Positions 47,783 to 61,082 are shown, counted from the first letter of the stretch. The stretch is 64,000 nt of DNA from Amphiura filiformis (GCF_039555335.1 NC_092628.1:82548315-82612314), one strand, 5' to 3'. Numbers and translations: made by a program. The notes: generated from the letters alone by a model not told the origin.

Positions 47783-49279
47783 AAATTTTGTCACAACATA
47801 TCTGTCAACTGAGCAGGGGAGGGGTCTGATTCGCCACCCTGCGACTTGTTTTCCGTCAAGTTGGTGTACCCTCTTTTTCTTTTCTACTTATAATTAGGGC
47901 TTACTCAACAAGAACTGAAGAATGTTGGTTGTCATGGTCACTTGGGCTGTCAATCATGATGATTAAAACTACTAGAACCACCAACTTGTGGGGGGGGGGG
48001 GGAGAAAACGCCCCAACATACATTATGCACATACATAATGACAAATTGCATTAACCTGGAAGAGAATGGAATTCCTGATATCTATTTGCACAAAAGGCTG
48101 GAAATCCTGACAAATTACTAACAAAACCATCTGGAATTCCAGCACCTCAATGGACAAAAATATGGATTATTTTATTGACCAGAGGCAAAAAGTCTGGAAA
48201 TCCAACCAAGGATAAACACAATAAACCTGGAATTCCAAAACCCTCTATGCCTTCAGACTAACAAAATGGTGGAAAAATCTGGAAATTTTGCGCCAAGCAT
48301 AGGCAAAATAGGCTGGAATTTGGAACAGCATAAGTAGAATAGGCTGGAATTCCGAGCCCCAAAGACCACCAAAAAATCTGGATTTCCGTTGCCCTCTATA
48401 GGGGGTGCATGTTTTATCTGGAATAGCCCATTGGGCCTACGGAATACCCTCCGCGCTGTAGGTTTATTTCGTTCGTTACATCATGACTATCGAGGAGGCA
48501 TCACATGGTTCTCTCTTTTACGGACAGCGCGGTGGGTAGGCCTATATAATTGAAGATGCCTGGTGTATCCTATATTGCAGGCATAAAATAGCTATAATTT
48601 AGATTTAGAATATTAAAACAAAACACTGACCTATTTATTATAATACAAAGTGCAAACTGTGTAGCATATTTATTTTATTATATTAATCATGTTAAACATG
48701 ATACATAATCCATCACTTCAAATAGTGAGGAAGTAATTTTTAACCACCTTAGTACATTAAATAAAACTAGAAATTAATGAATTCGTTTCAAGTAGCATAG
48801 AGGTTTGTTGTTTATTTATTTATTAAGATTATGTCAGGCCTATACTGTCATGTCATGTCATGGGCGTCGATCCGTTCTGAAAATGGAGGAGGGGCACGGA
48901 TGTGAAAAGGTATGTCAGCGCCGCACGTCGGAGAGAGATATGCCCCTTCAGAAGTTGGGGAAAAAAAGCAAAATAAAGTCCAAATTTTGAAGTCATTTGG
49001 TGGATATTTTACATTATTTTTGGTTATTTTAGTGCAGATCTCAAAATGGCTATTATACTGTAGACTACCCCGGTACTTTTTTGTACTTGCGTTAAATCGA
49101 TAGGGGGCCTAATCACAAAAAAACAACCAAACAAACAAACTTGTACATTTTTGATTTAGTTACCAAAATGCGAAGGGGGCATAGGCCTTCTCGGACATTT
49201 GATATTATGTCCCCCTCCAGGATAGACGCCGCATGATGCTGGTTTCATATATAGGAAAGTAGTGAAGACTAGTAAACCC
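47783..49279. other. No gene; TGGAATTCC-rich stretch
   Basis: From about 48055 to 48370 words such as CTGGAATTCC, CTGGAAATCC and GGAATTCCTG recur at irregular spacing. A run of 12 G stands at 47990-48002. No exon is supported. Confidence 0.5.
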
Positions 49280-49747
49280 TTACAGTAAAGCCACAATTTT
49301 TCCGTGTTACAAAATTTAAATTCCGTGTTACAAATTGGACGATTCCGTGATTTTCCGATAAAGCACTGAAAAGTGAATACAAGCATGTTTTTAAAAGTGT
49401 AATTTGTCTTATATAATTATATGTACCTTTTTACTGTAGTCTCCCCTCAACATCCCCATTAAAATTAAGCATCATCAATTGTCTTGTGTGTACTTCCGAT
49501 AGCTGTATCAGCCAGAAGATTGCATCGTAGGCCTAGAATAAATGCTAGAATGGATTGTTTAATGGTTGATTACTGCTAAATTATCACTTTTATTTGTTTT
49601 CTTTTGCAAATCAACACAAAAGTTAGACATTTTACACAGTTTTTCACTATTTTGTGGCATTTTCCAATTTCCGTGAGCAAACCCCGAATTCCGTGAATTT
49701 TTTCCGTTTTTCCGTATCACAGAGAAATCATGGCTTTACCTTACAGT
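49280..49747. mobile_element. Inverted-repeat element with TTCCGTG motifs
   Basis: TTACAGTAAAGCCACAATTT at the left pairs with AAATCATGGCTTTACCTTAC at the right end with a few mismatches. The interior repeats TTCCGTGTTAC, TTCCGTGATTTTCCG and TTCCGTGAATT. It is non-coding. Confidence 0.6.
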
Positions 49748-52300
49748 GTTACCTCGGCCTAAGGACATGTTTAAAATTATTAATACCTTTCTAAGACTTA
49801 ATAATAATTACTATAGTGTGTGAAACGTGCAACGTACAAAACTTGTCTTCATTTCCATTGAGTAGTATACACAAACTAGTATTCCGGAGTAATAAATATC
49901 GATACCAAAAGTCTCATATGTTATCATATCAGGTAAAATAAAAATTTTCATGTTAAAAACACTTGTGGTTGTACTGCTCATCGATTCTGTAGTCCAAACT
50001 TTGATGGCCAGCGGATCTCAGCCGGGGATCGCCATTACTTCATCGGGGTAGATTGTTCTGTAATGAAAGAAAGAAAAAAATAATATTTTAAAAATATGAA
50101 TTAGAGCTATATCCAAATCTTTCCCCCCCCTCCACACACACCCCCCCACCCCCACACCCCCACCCCCTCTCAATTTTGAGATTTTGGCATGTGAAGAAAA
50201 TTTATAATTTTCTCATGATTGCTGTTGTGTGTTGAGATGTTTCTTTTACTAGGCCTGGTATCATATTCATGAACAAAAAGTACATAAAGATTTGTACGAA
50301 GTCTAATTTAAATTTATGCATTCTAATTTTTGGAAAAAGCATGATTTATTCTTTTAACCAAACACAAAAAATAAAAATTAGAGCAAAATTGTGGCATATA
50401 GGCCTACTCAAGATTTTGAATGCTTAAACATGTTCCAAGTCTTTGATTTTTGTGACTCGATTGTCAGAAAAAAATGTCGAAAATGCATGTTTTTGGCTTT
50501 CCCCCCCCCCCCCCAAGAAATTAGTACAATAGTGAACGTTTTCTATTATCTACAGTCAGTAGTCAGTACCAAATGAATGATATCCGATTGAGCTATGTTT
50601 CGTTTGCCAGACTTGATATTATGTGGTTTTTTTTAATCCAATAAAATCCAATAAAATCAGTGCTTTATTTTTCTGGAATGGGGCAGTAAATTACCTCATA
50701 TACCTTGTACATTGCCATACTTTTAAACTTACCAAAATAACCTCGAGTTATGGTGCATGGGAATCATCTATATCACTCAGATTAGAAAGCATTCCTATTG
50801 ACATGACATTGGTAGTTCGACCTGTAGGCCTAAATGGAAAAAACAAAGCATACCATTTTATTTGTCAAAGGTGCTGCTGTTAATCAGTCGCAGAGTTTCA
50901 TGCATTTAAAATTTGCAATTCAATAATGTAGTAATATTTAGGCCTAGGCCTACATGATCATGATGGTATCTAAAAATCATACTTCAGTGAGCACTGAGAA
51001 TTCAATCAAATTAATCAGTCACAGGAATGATGAGCAATCTATTGATATGCCTGATATGCCTGTTTGACCAAACTTTCATAATACCAGTTATACCACGATG
51101 ACCTGATAAATGCCCTAGCATGAGTCAGACAAAATATTAAACAAACGGTAGATTTTATATTAAAATAATTAATTAGGCGGAGCTTCAAGTTCAATAATAA
51201 GCCTGGAACAGCCTGAGTCCAGGCCTAGCTAGCCTGTAAACATAGAGCCTATGTAGGGCATGTCATCACATAATTATGCCCTATGCCCCTATAAATGGTA
51301 CAGACCGGTATTAAGGCTAGGGCCTAGGATGTTCCACTACCAAGCTTGAACTTGAAGCCTGGCCTATTATTTACATAGACAAAATCCTACAATACATCTT
51401 GAAGATGGGCCTACGGAAAATATCTGTCTAGTGGGTACCGGTACTGATATAGTTTTTGCCTAGGCTACCATGGCTACTGCCCATGATAGCCTAAGCCCTA
51501 GGCTAGCCAGCTATGACCATCATGACCAGGCCAGGGCCGCCCACATTTAATTCTGTGGGTAGGCCTAAACGTTTTACTACCGGCTTCTAACACCACATGC
51601 ATCACTCTACCGTGAGTAACTCCTGAGTCCTTACATCTTCATTTCAAGCTGTTTCATTTCAAGCTGGAACTCATTGGAAAAAAGCCCGGACTTCCATAAA
51701 TAAGGGAACATTGAAAAAGCTTGCGGTCCGAGCTTCGTTTGCTGATAAAAAATCCACAAAGCCTCGGCTAGGCTATTCTCATGTACACGGTATTTACATG
51801 TAATTTGTTAAGCCTAACCTAATCGATTCCTAAGCTTGACTAAACCAATACCACAGCCTAAAATCGTCACTAATAATGAGTGAAGATTTACATATATAGG
51901 GGCTTTTAAGTGGTAAAACAGTATTAATATATGTCACGAACAATCCGACGTTTCTTACCTTCACTGTCATGATGCGGCCCTATGCTATTGCACTGTGCCG
52001 TGAGTACCGGGTATCGGTATACTGTCACTGCCGTGTCCATGATTGCAGCTGTGTACAAGCTTGGCCGATCACCTCCGCTTTCAAACTCTGGTTACAATTC
52101 TCACAACTCTTCTCTATTCATTATGGAACATAATCCTTTTATTATGACTTTCAAAAATTGGTTCTGTGGCACATTTTTCCAGTTGCAAATACCACGGAGT
52201 GCAGTGGTCCGCTTCCGTAACAAGCAGGCTTCCGTGGTTGGCATGCAGACAAATGCACTTAACCTGGACTTAAACCTACCCCCTGCCAGGTTTAAGTTAA
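49748..52300. other. No gene seen
   Basis: It includes a C-rich run with CCCACACCCCCACCC-type words (50127-50170) and a zone dense in TAGGCCTA and CCTAGGCC words (50930-51580). No exon is supported. Confidence 0.5.
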
Positions 52301-52775
52301 GCTGAATTTATACTCAATCGCTTTTGCAGAAAAGCGATTTTCACGCATGCTCAATGTTTACTTACATTTCCAGAGCGTCAAGCCGATCAATCGATTCAAA
52401 TCGCGGAGGCAAAAACGACGTCGCTTTTGCAAGTTGAAGAAATCTCAACTTCCCAGCGATATCGCTTGACACGTGAATGCGTCAACCAATCATATACAAC
52501 CAACTGGATCTATTATTTTGCTAATTAATTTACCGTTCTCGATTTTTAACTTTTGGTGATAAATTAATTCAAAGCAATAATTATTGACAGCAACTCATGT
52601 TTTAAAAATGTATTTTGTGGCATTTAGAATATTTTAATTGTCGTCTGCAATCGCTATCGCCGTGATAAGTATAAATGCAAATGCGACGAGCGATGCATCG
52701 CAAACTTCGGCGATTGCAAATCGCTTTTTCAAAAGCGATTAATCGCATCGCTCGGCGATCGAGTATAAATTCAGC
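52301..52775. mobile_element. 475 bp inverted-repeat element
   Basis: GCTGAATTTATACTCAATCG at the left and the inverse of it, ending AGTATAAATTCAGC, at the right. Inside each end lie AAAAGCGATT words and their inverse, GCGATTAATCGC. It sits within a TTTAAACCTAGG-rich palindromic region (52260-52905) that may itself be an older element split by this insertion. Confidence 0.75.
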
Positions 52776-53311
52776 TTTAGACCCGGCTTTTGCGACTTTA
52801 GTACTCAGCTTTAGACCCAGGTTTAACTTAAACCAGCTACGGGAAACGCAACTTAGGTTTAAACCTAGGTTTAAACCTGGGTTTAGCTAAACCTAGGTTT
52901 AAACCACCTTTCGGAATCCCAGCCTTGATCTCTCGCGCTGTTCTTTCCGCTAAGTTTTTTTTCTGCCTCCGCAGGAGGTAGTATGCTTTGAAATTGACAC
53001 CTAAAATGCCGCACATTGCGCGGCATGTAGGCCGATTGTACAAATTTATATTCCGACAAGTACTCTAATTTCCGCCCAATATCGAGAGCCCAATATATAT
53101 CCCCCTCTCTGCGTCATACATAAATTCGCCTATCGCCATTTCCGAATGTTCAAAAAGGTAATCACGCTTCCTCAGCACGTGCAATAAATTAGCATTAAAA
53201 TTAATCTTATTCTATAGGGATTTTAGAAACACCTAGCACGTGGCGACAATGGTGTGGATATATCAAGTTCATGAATTATGCATTAGAATTTTTTCAAACT
53301 CATATGTTGTA

Positions 53312-53463
53312 TAATTGAAGACCGAATTAAAAAGACTAGCTTGCGTATGCCGTCCTGTAAACCAGACCAAAAATGCCATACTGCGCAGGTCAGCAACCAA
53401 TCACGGCGCGCCTTTGTCATGACGTCAGACGCAAACTAGTCTTTTTAATTCGGTCTTTAATTA
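53312..53463. mobile_element. 152 bp MITE
   Basis: The outer 28 bases on each side (TAATTGAAGACCGAATTAAA and on to GACTAG) are inverted repeats with one mismatch. The outermost TA may be the target duplication of a Tc1/mariner-type MITE. The interior is GC-richer. Confidence 0.8.
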
Positions 53464-54667
53464 TTAGGTTGTAGCCTCGGCGCTCATTAGCAGCTTTATC
53501 GTTGAAGACAAGTTGGAAAACCGTTATGCTGTGACAATGGGAATACACATCAAACATGGTTTAATTTCATGATTACATGAAATCTGATTATCAATGGAAA
53601 AACTTTGGCTGGAGAAGTTGAAGCTGACGTTCATGGCGACACTTTGGATGTGATAATTTGACATCATGGATAGTTTTGTGCAACATTTGACGTATTTTTG
53701 TGCCATTTAATACGCGGTGAGTCAGCAGGCCGACTGGCATGCAGGCTAGGCTCGACTAGGCCGCAATCATGATCGTGCATGCGTGTCTACATCATAAGGT
53801 TGAAATGATGGGATTGAAAAGACCGGCTAGCTATTTGATTTCTCTACATACGAGATGTATGTGCTGTGCCGTGTTCAACGTACAAACGGCATGTCATGAT
53901 CATGATGATGTTTCATTTGAACTGCAATGTATGGTATGATACGCCTAGCCGCGCCTATGGCCGGCTTCATTGCTGTTCAAATACATGTACTAAAGTAGGC
54001 TATTGCAATTTTATTGCGTTGATATAATTCGGAATAATTCGTTTTAAAGTATTTGCTTCCCCAATTCCCATGCGTGGTTGGTCATGTTGGTGGTATGTAG
54101 GCCTATGCCAGTTTTTTTACATTCTACTGAGTACTGTTGCAATATTTTTGCATGCATACCCATGTTCGTTTCAAGACTATGACTGAGAAATTTGCTTTTT
54201 GTTTGTTAAGATAAAAATAAAAATAAAATGCAAGAATCATCTTTCCCCACACAATATCTCTTACAAACAAGGTGTTGATATTGGCCCTTTCGATGCAAAA
54301 CAAAGCACAAATGAAGGAAAGAAAACAAAACAATAATGTTTTTGATTTTTTATTCAATTACACATACAAAAAAGTAATGGCCTATGAAAAGACCACCCTA
54401 AATATAATATTAATATTATTTTAGTCCTGAATACAAAATATAATAAACAAGCATAAAAGAATCTGATACGAAAATTTGTTACTCTGAAACGTTACAATCG
54501 TAATTTTCAGTCAAAAAATCCACAAGAAATGACTCTTTATACAACTTAGGCCTAGGCCTAGGCTATATTTAAAAAACAGAAACGGCTGCCTGCATCTGGA
54601 ACTCTTCATATCTGAAAGTTTGAAGGTCTTATTTCATACATCAGAATTATTTCTAAGATTGCAAAAT
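53464..54667. other. No gene seen
   Basis: AT-rich to the right. No exon or repeat boundary is supported on either strand. Confidence 0.5.
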
Positions 54668-55988
54668 GGCTTTAGGTGACCGTGGCCCTATTGGCTAATG
54701 CACAAATTTAGATTTTCTTTCTATTTAAATAATACTATAGTATGTTAAAGCTTATGCCCTGTAGATTACATTCGGTTCTTGAGATATGGCCTGTCAAAAT
54801 GGCGCGAAACCAAAACAAAAAATTGGCAACAACTTTCTTTTTATTTTCTATATTTTTGACAAGTCCAGTTGCCAGATGATTTCCAATTTTACATTGAAAC
54901 GAATTATGCAAAGTAAAGATTTCAGATAACCACATACAATTAAAAGAGCTATGGCACTGAGGCATGGTACATGGGTAGAACACACACTATACTACAAAAT
55001 TACGGTTGCGTTTTGGCAAATTTCAATTTGCATAATTAATTAGGGCCACTTATTAGAAAAGTTGATTAGGGCCCTAATTAATTATGCAAATGGAAATTTG
55101 CCAAAGGCATCCATGGGTTTTATATCTTATTTTGTAGCCGATCTGAACATTTCACTTTGTATAATTGAATATATGAATACAAAAGCCACCTAAGTCCATA
55201 CTTTGGCCAAATTGAGTTAAGCATGGGAAATTGTTGCTATACATAGGCCAGTCATATGCATGAAAGAACAACTCAAATTCATTCTCTGTGTCTATTGGGC
55301 ATGTAAAAATTAGCATGTATGAAAGAATCACCCAATTCCATGATTTGAGTCTTGTAACACATTGATTGAAATCCAGTATGTATAAAAGTCCACTTGTAAC
55401 ACATTCATTGCTAGAGAATGACTTTTGAACAAAAATGGGTTTAATAAAGGAAAGTGTGTGGTTTATATTACATGGCAGAATGCTTATCAACATTATACAT
55501 ACCTGTGTGCTTTATTTTGTATTATCTTACTAGTGGTAATCTCATTCTAACATTGTTGTCTTTGTATATGATTCAAAAACCACCTAAGTCCAAAATTTAA
55601 AATGAACCCCACGAAGTCCCTGAAATGCTAATCGTCATACCTAATACAGGTTAATCCACTCATTTGCACGTAAAACTTACCATATTGACCAGGTAAATCT
55701 AACTGAAGGAATTAAAATGATATACGGGTTTTTCTCTCAAAATAACTTCGCATGGACTTAGGTGGCTTTTGTATTCATGTATTCAATTCTTGCATATATA
55801 ATTAGCAAATAAGGCCTACCTGACAACATTGCATAACAAAAATAAAAGAAAGTTGTTGCCAACTTCTTGGTTACGTGCCATTTTGACAGGCCATATTTTG
55901 GTAACCGAATATCCGATTAAAATAAAATTTTCAGTCTTGTAATGAGAGAATGGGCTTACATAATCCAATAGCGTTACCTTAAAGCTAG
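54668..55988. mobile_element. Nested foldback elements
   Basis: Outer arms: 54668-54855 pairs with 55836-55988 (for example GGCCTGTCAAAATGGC with GCCATTTTGACAGGCC, and GGCAACAACTTTCTTTT with its inverse). Inside, 55161-55198 pairs with 55753-55790 around AAAAGCCACCTAAGTCCA with about two mismatches, a second element of about 630 bases. A separate hairpin of two 36-base arms lies at 55013-55106. Confidence 0.75.
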
Positions 55989-55999
55989 CATTATAAGTG

Positions 56000-56167
56000 T
56001 CTCCTTAACTAATAACAAAAGGTGCCCACTGGTATCTTGGAGGCATTGTCTTTTTTAAAGACATTTCTTGTTTATGCATGCATTAACTATAATACAATGA
56101 GTCATGATGACGTAGGTTATTTAATATTCATAGGGCAATAACATATTGTGGATATAACAATTTCAAC
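56000..56167 (+). promoter_or_regulatory. BCAS2 upstream region and probable 5' UTR
   Basis: These bases precede the BCAS2 start codon. A TGACGT word at 56107-56112 resembles a CRE half-site next to TGAGTCATGATGACG, an AP-1-like stretch. No clear TATA box can be tied to a start site. The transcription start is not determinable from sequence alone. Confidence 0.35.
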
Positions 56168-56242
56168 ATGGCTGGTGAAGTCACGGTGGATGCGTTGCCC
56201 TATTTTGATCAAGGATATGATGAAGCTGGAGTCAAAGAAGCG
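56168..56242 (+). CDS. BCAS2: BCAS2/SPF27 spliceosome component, exon 1 coding part
   Basis: BCAS2 (SPF27) is a small coiled-coil subunit of the PRP19/NineTeen complex, needed for spliceosome activation in the nucleus. Exon 1 encodes 25 residues from the ATG; VDALPYFDQGYD and AGVKEA match the conserved vertebrate N-terminus (VDALPYFDQGYEAPGVREA). The ATG context is CAACATGG. The donor GTAATT follows the GCG codon at phase 0. The next codon in the family sequence is supplied by the exon at 63938, which joins in frame, so the gene is intact at this point. The start is a little shorter than in the human protein, which has about five more residues before the same block. Confidence 0.93.
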
Positions 56243-56563
56243 GTAATTCAGTCTATATATTAAAATGCAATCAAATGTTATTATGGTTATCGATTTTCGG
56301 CTTCACCTATGCCAATGAAAAATATAAGTTGATTATAAGCTTAAAGCTTACTTGCATGCTTTCCAAAAATGATCAAACAAACATCTACATTATACCTGAT
56401 CTCATGTACCAACATGACCAATACCTTGTGTATTGGTACATGATTCGGCGAGTATACTTCAGCAATAGCGAATAAGTGGTCGTTTTTTACTCTGTTCAAA
56501 ACGTCACATGTACACCAAATAGTGAATACAGCCCCCGAAATGGTCTACTTTTAGCGTGCCTTA

Positions 56564-58852
56564 TGCATTCGTCAATTGCAGTCCCGGCTCCTGGGTACCC
56601 GGGGCACTACGGGGAAGTCGGCATCAACTCGCTTCGAAAAATCGAGTAACTGGCGTCTTCCGACGGTACCGCACTAATACCCGGCAATGCGGGGCAATAT
56701 TTGATGACGAGTTTCCGGCGAAGTCTCGGCCCTATACCCGGGAAATTGTGCGTGTCCCGCCGACCTCCCGGCGAAGTCCCGCCCGTGCGTGTCAGTCAGT
56801 ACCGTGCTAGATAGCGACTCATCATCATCATTTTAGATAAAAGAGTTTCTGAGCTGGAGAATTTGTTGTCAACGGCATGTGACAAACATCCCGCAACACG
56901 CTCTGTGTGTGCTTTGTGTATATTTATGTGTCACACGTTATATGAATATTTAATGAGATGGGATATCGGTTGAAATCCCACAAAAGTCCTAGAAAAAATA
57001 TTTTTTAGAAACCATGCAAATAAATTGCATGTACGATAGTTATTGTTCGTCGAACAGTTATTAGAATTGAAAAATGATTTTTTTAAATGTGATTTTGGAA
57101 ATTAATTTCAGCGAGTTAAATCACAAAAAAGGGCACAAAATGTGAATAGCAAAACAGCAGCGCCTGATACACGGATTTTCTTGAAGTAAAAGTTGTAGAA
57201 TAAACCTGAGATGATTATCACAGCTTCAATAAACTATTCTGCTTTGTCATATTCGAATAGAAAGCTATAAAATGTTTAAACGATCAGGAGCCAGCAATAT
57301 TTCGCTAGTTCCAAACAAGGTCAATCGGGAAAACGGAGCAATTTCGATCACGTGCAAATCGCGCTCTGATTGGCTAACATGCACGGGAGTTCAGACACAG
57401 GTCAAAGGTTGCGTGACCACCAAAACTTTGTTTGTTGACAATTTGTGTGGACACACCATGGTCGAATTAAGTTGAAAAAAGAGACTGGGTGGTAGGCAAA
57501 TGTGCATCAAACCCCTTCTGCCCTCACTGCTTAATAATATTTGCGAATTCGCTATATCAATGTGAATAATTTCATTGTGCGACTACAACTTGTTTTAAGC
57601 ATCGTCGTAGTATGTGTATTGCCATTGATTGATGTGTCCGATTGTGATAAAATGCATTGCCGATTTTATGAATACAATTGAATGTGATTGAGGACATGTT
57701 TGGGAAATCTTGCCTTAAACTTGTCTTAAATTAATCAAGTTCAATTTTTCAATTTTCTTGTTCGTTTGTTTTTTACACCTTTTGAAATTGAATTTCTAAC
57801 ATTATTTTATGTTTATATTAATTTTGCCTTCACATTTAATTTGCATTTTGCACTTGCTTGTTCAGAGTTTACTGATAGTGTTGGCGTATTATGGTCTTGT
57901 CGCGACTGCCGAAGAACTCTTGTAGTAGTTTTGACATTTTGAAGTCAAAACTGGACCACACAAACCTTGCCTCTAACACACTAACTTTAGGTCCGAAACT
58001 ACTACTAAGCATTGAAGCAAATATCGGACTGGCAATTTATAAGAAGGAAGTAATGCTTTCCTTTTGCCGCATGACATATCCAAGAATATGTACCAGAAAC
58101 TGAGTGTTCTCGTCAAGCTGAAGTCAATGCTTGTATTAGTCGCAGTCATAAATACTGGCTCAGATTGTCTGCCGCTTTGATGGTGATTTTGAGTAACTCT
58201 GCAAGCCAAACTTTTCGGTACTGTCCGAAGCAGTGAATCGGACCTACTTTTTTCGCCGATTGAGTGATCGGCCGCTCTTCGGTAGCATTTCCCTGAAGCC
58301 GAGATGGATTGACAGTATCAGGGGTTGCCTACTTTGATAAGAAAGGGCTTACACTTTTACTACGTCATCAAGGTTTGAATGACAGATTGAAAAAAATCGC
58401 CAATTTTGAATATAAATTCCACTACTTTGGATTATTCAAGTGAGTATATTTCAAACTGATATATCACGCATATTTATATATTAAAAGGACAAGTTCATTG
58501 AGTAAATAAAAGAATAAAGCGAACTTTTTACGCAAGTTTCCATCTTCACGAATCACGGCACTATTTTCAGCAGCACATTGCCTACATAGAATGGTGTATG
58601 GTGGAAGTCGGTCGCGACGTTAAAAAAAAAAAATCATTTATACCACAGCAACGAAATTTTTTGCCGATTACGAGTCTCTGCCGAAGTACCGACAAGTTCC
58701 CGGGCCCCACCCCGGCTCCTCCGACTCCACGGCGAGTACTGCGAAATCTTCCCGGCTAGCGGGCGGAAATTGCTGACGAGTTCCCGCCATGTCCCGCTAG
58801 GTCCCGTAGTGCCCCGGGTACCCAGGAGCCGGGACTGCAATTGACGAATGCA
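56564..58852. mobile_element. 2.3 kb non-autonomous DNA transposon with 50 bp terminal inverted repeats
   Basis: The ends are 50 bp inverted repeats (56564-56613 and 58803-58852), beginning TGCATTCGTCAATTGCAGTC. TTA flanks both sides (56561-56563, 58853-58855) as a 3 bp target duplication. Just inside each end lies a GC-rich zone with AAGTCCCG and CCGGCG words, unlike the AT-rich centre. No transposase frame was recognised. A TTA duplication would fit PIF/Harbinger. Confidence 0.85.
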
Positions 58853-59059
58853 TTAAGTAACTCCGAAACAGTTTAGTCAAAGTTAAAAATGCGATCCCCA
58901 ACCCTTTGCTTACCTTGGACGAATTTGTAGTAATTTCCGCTAGCTCCGTGTTGAAAAATGTCCGGTACTTGCCCGGTACAAACATAGAAATGGCCACATT
59001 TGCTTCAGTCCTGGTATGAATATTTCTTCCGTAATCCAATGGTTCCAACGTGGGCATCA

Positions 59060-59660
59060 CAAGGGCATCACGATGATAGTCTCCTACACAACCAGATTGT
59101 GTCGGCCTGGCGCTTCGTCGATCCTAATCGCTAAAGTGAGGACAGCGTGAGCTCTTACCTGCGTAAAAGTCTGTTCGACAAAGGCGATTGTGAATAAGGA
59201 TGATTGACAGCGCCGGTCATTGGGCGGAGCCATTATATTCTGACATGACAGCAGACAGGTTGCGCTGTCCTCTGACCTTGACTGTTAAATCACGTAGACA
59301 TACCGTGACCTGGGTACACGATACAAAGCTGGGGGATGCGACTGCGGCCGCCATTTTGACACGCCGTATCTACTCTTCAGAAAAATTACTTTTGTTGACG
59401 TTTTATATCAAACAATTTTCGATAACGGTTTCTACTAGGATTTCAATTTTTATTAATGAAGGTGCATGTAGTTTTGAGGAATAACACGGGATGTTTCGAG
59501 TTTTATTTCAACTGGTGGTGTAGGAAGGTGAGTGAATTAAGTGAATGAGGCCGGGATTGAGGTTTTGTTGTTTCAACGATCCGATAGTAGGATCTGAAAC
59601 GTAGGCTAAAATGTCTAATGACGCCATGTTTACATGAAAACATTAGCTGCTGCGAGGTCA
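59060..59660. other. CpG-containing stretch with a YY1-like motif
   Basis: This part of the intron is less AT-rich, with GCGGCCGCCATTTTG (a YY1-type motif) at about 59343-59358 and many CpG. It could be an internal promoter or enhancer, but the sequence alone does not show it. The 94-codon open frame at 59200-59484 has no recognisable domain. Confidence 0.3.
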
Positions 59661-60044
59661 GTGTCGTTGAATTAGTTACCTAAATTCCTTTCAGGATATT
59701 CTGATTTCACTTATTTATGATGTGTACGAAAATTCACCATATAAACTCAAAAGTATGAATGCAAGCTGTTATTGCTGACAATAGAAACATTGTTGCAAAG
59801 TCATTAAAAACAGGTATGTATTACAGACGTATTTGGCGAAACGAGATACAGGCTAGTTAGGCAGTCTACATCTACATCATCCATGTACTTATTTATGAAA
59901 TTGGTACTCACATATATCTGATCTCCAAATCATAGTTATCTTATTCAATGTATCCAAGTAAATTAAACTTGGAATTTCTGATACTTAAAAGATAATTTCC
60001 AAGCCGTCGGCCCCCTATACTCGGAAGATCATACTAACTACTAA

Positions 60045-60392
60045 CTAGACTGCGGAACTCAGTCCTCAATGATAGTCAGTCATTTATCTTTTGGTCGTTA
60101 TATGACTATCATTTGAGGGACTGAGTTGTTATAATATATCTTCCGAGGTGCAATTTCAGACAATAGCTGGGGATTGGTGGGGCAGAGGTTAGGCCTATCT
60201 ATTGAATCCTTTCATGACCACTGAAGCATAGTCAAGTCTGCCAAGGACACTCGACACAAATTGAAAGACCATTTGAACTCTCGACAAAAGAATGCATGCA
60301 TGTCAGGTCATCGACACCAATTTGGTGTTTGTTATGACACCAATTTGGTGTTTGTTATGCACCTCGAAATATGTACCTTAAAGTCTGTATCT
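60045..60392 (+). mobile_element. 348 bp non-autonomous element, copy 2
   Basis: Same element and orientation as 8174-8515. It is longer by exactly six bases, because TA at 8319-8320 reads TAGGCCTA here (60190-60197). About four substitutions separate the copies. The flanks are ACTAACTA-rich, so a target duplication is likely but its limits are ambiguous. Confidence 0.85.
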
Positions 60393-61082
60393 AACTAACT
60401 ACATGTAACTATGGACTAACAAAACATGCCACCTTCAATGTACAGCTGTAATTTTCTCCCAAATATGTTTCACTTACCATTTCTTGTTTGGTCCAAACTT
60501 GACCACCACATGGTGAAAAATTGATAGAACCCATTTTCAACATTTATGTTCCTTCAAAAATGATAATTCCATGTCAATATTCCCACCAGCAGTTTCCTAA
60601 ATCTCCAACTTTCATGAATTGATCAGAGATGTTATCATAGCATGCTCTGACCTCTATGACAATGTGCTTGACCAAGCCTCCCAATTGCTATGTCAACTCC
60701 CAACCACACTCATTGGTAGACACGTCCACATTCCTTATTATTATAGAGGGCGACATTCAATCCAAAAAGTTTGGACCACAGTAGCTCACAGTCAATGGCT
60801 AAAAGCCTTAACTGTGTAATCCCCATAGGGAAATCCAAAAATTTGAAATTACGACACCAGAAACTTGACGACGTAGTCTAAAAAGTGCTGGTACTTTATC
60901 CTTGATACAGAAGTCAGCATGCAGTGAAAGTTAGATTTCATAAAATAAAATCGCCTTTGTTTAAAATGGATCATCGTGGTAAAAAATGATGCATTACATG
61001 CTTTTTTTGTACAGTAAGTCATTGTAAGGCATTGTCAATGATGGCCGCAGAAAAGTGCAGTTTTTAAAAAACAGACATTTTC

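Noticed and set aside
59343-59484. Alternative promoter and first exon inside the BCAS2 intron
   Set aside because: A YY1-like motif and CpG are present, but no open exon with a matching donor can be defined.
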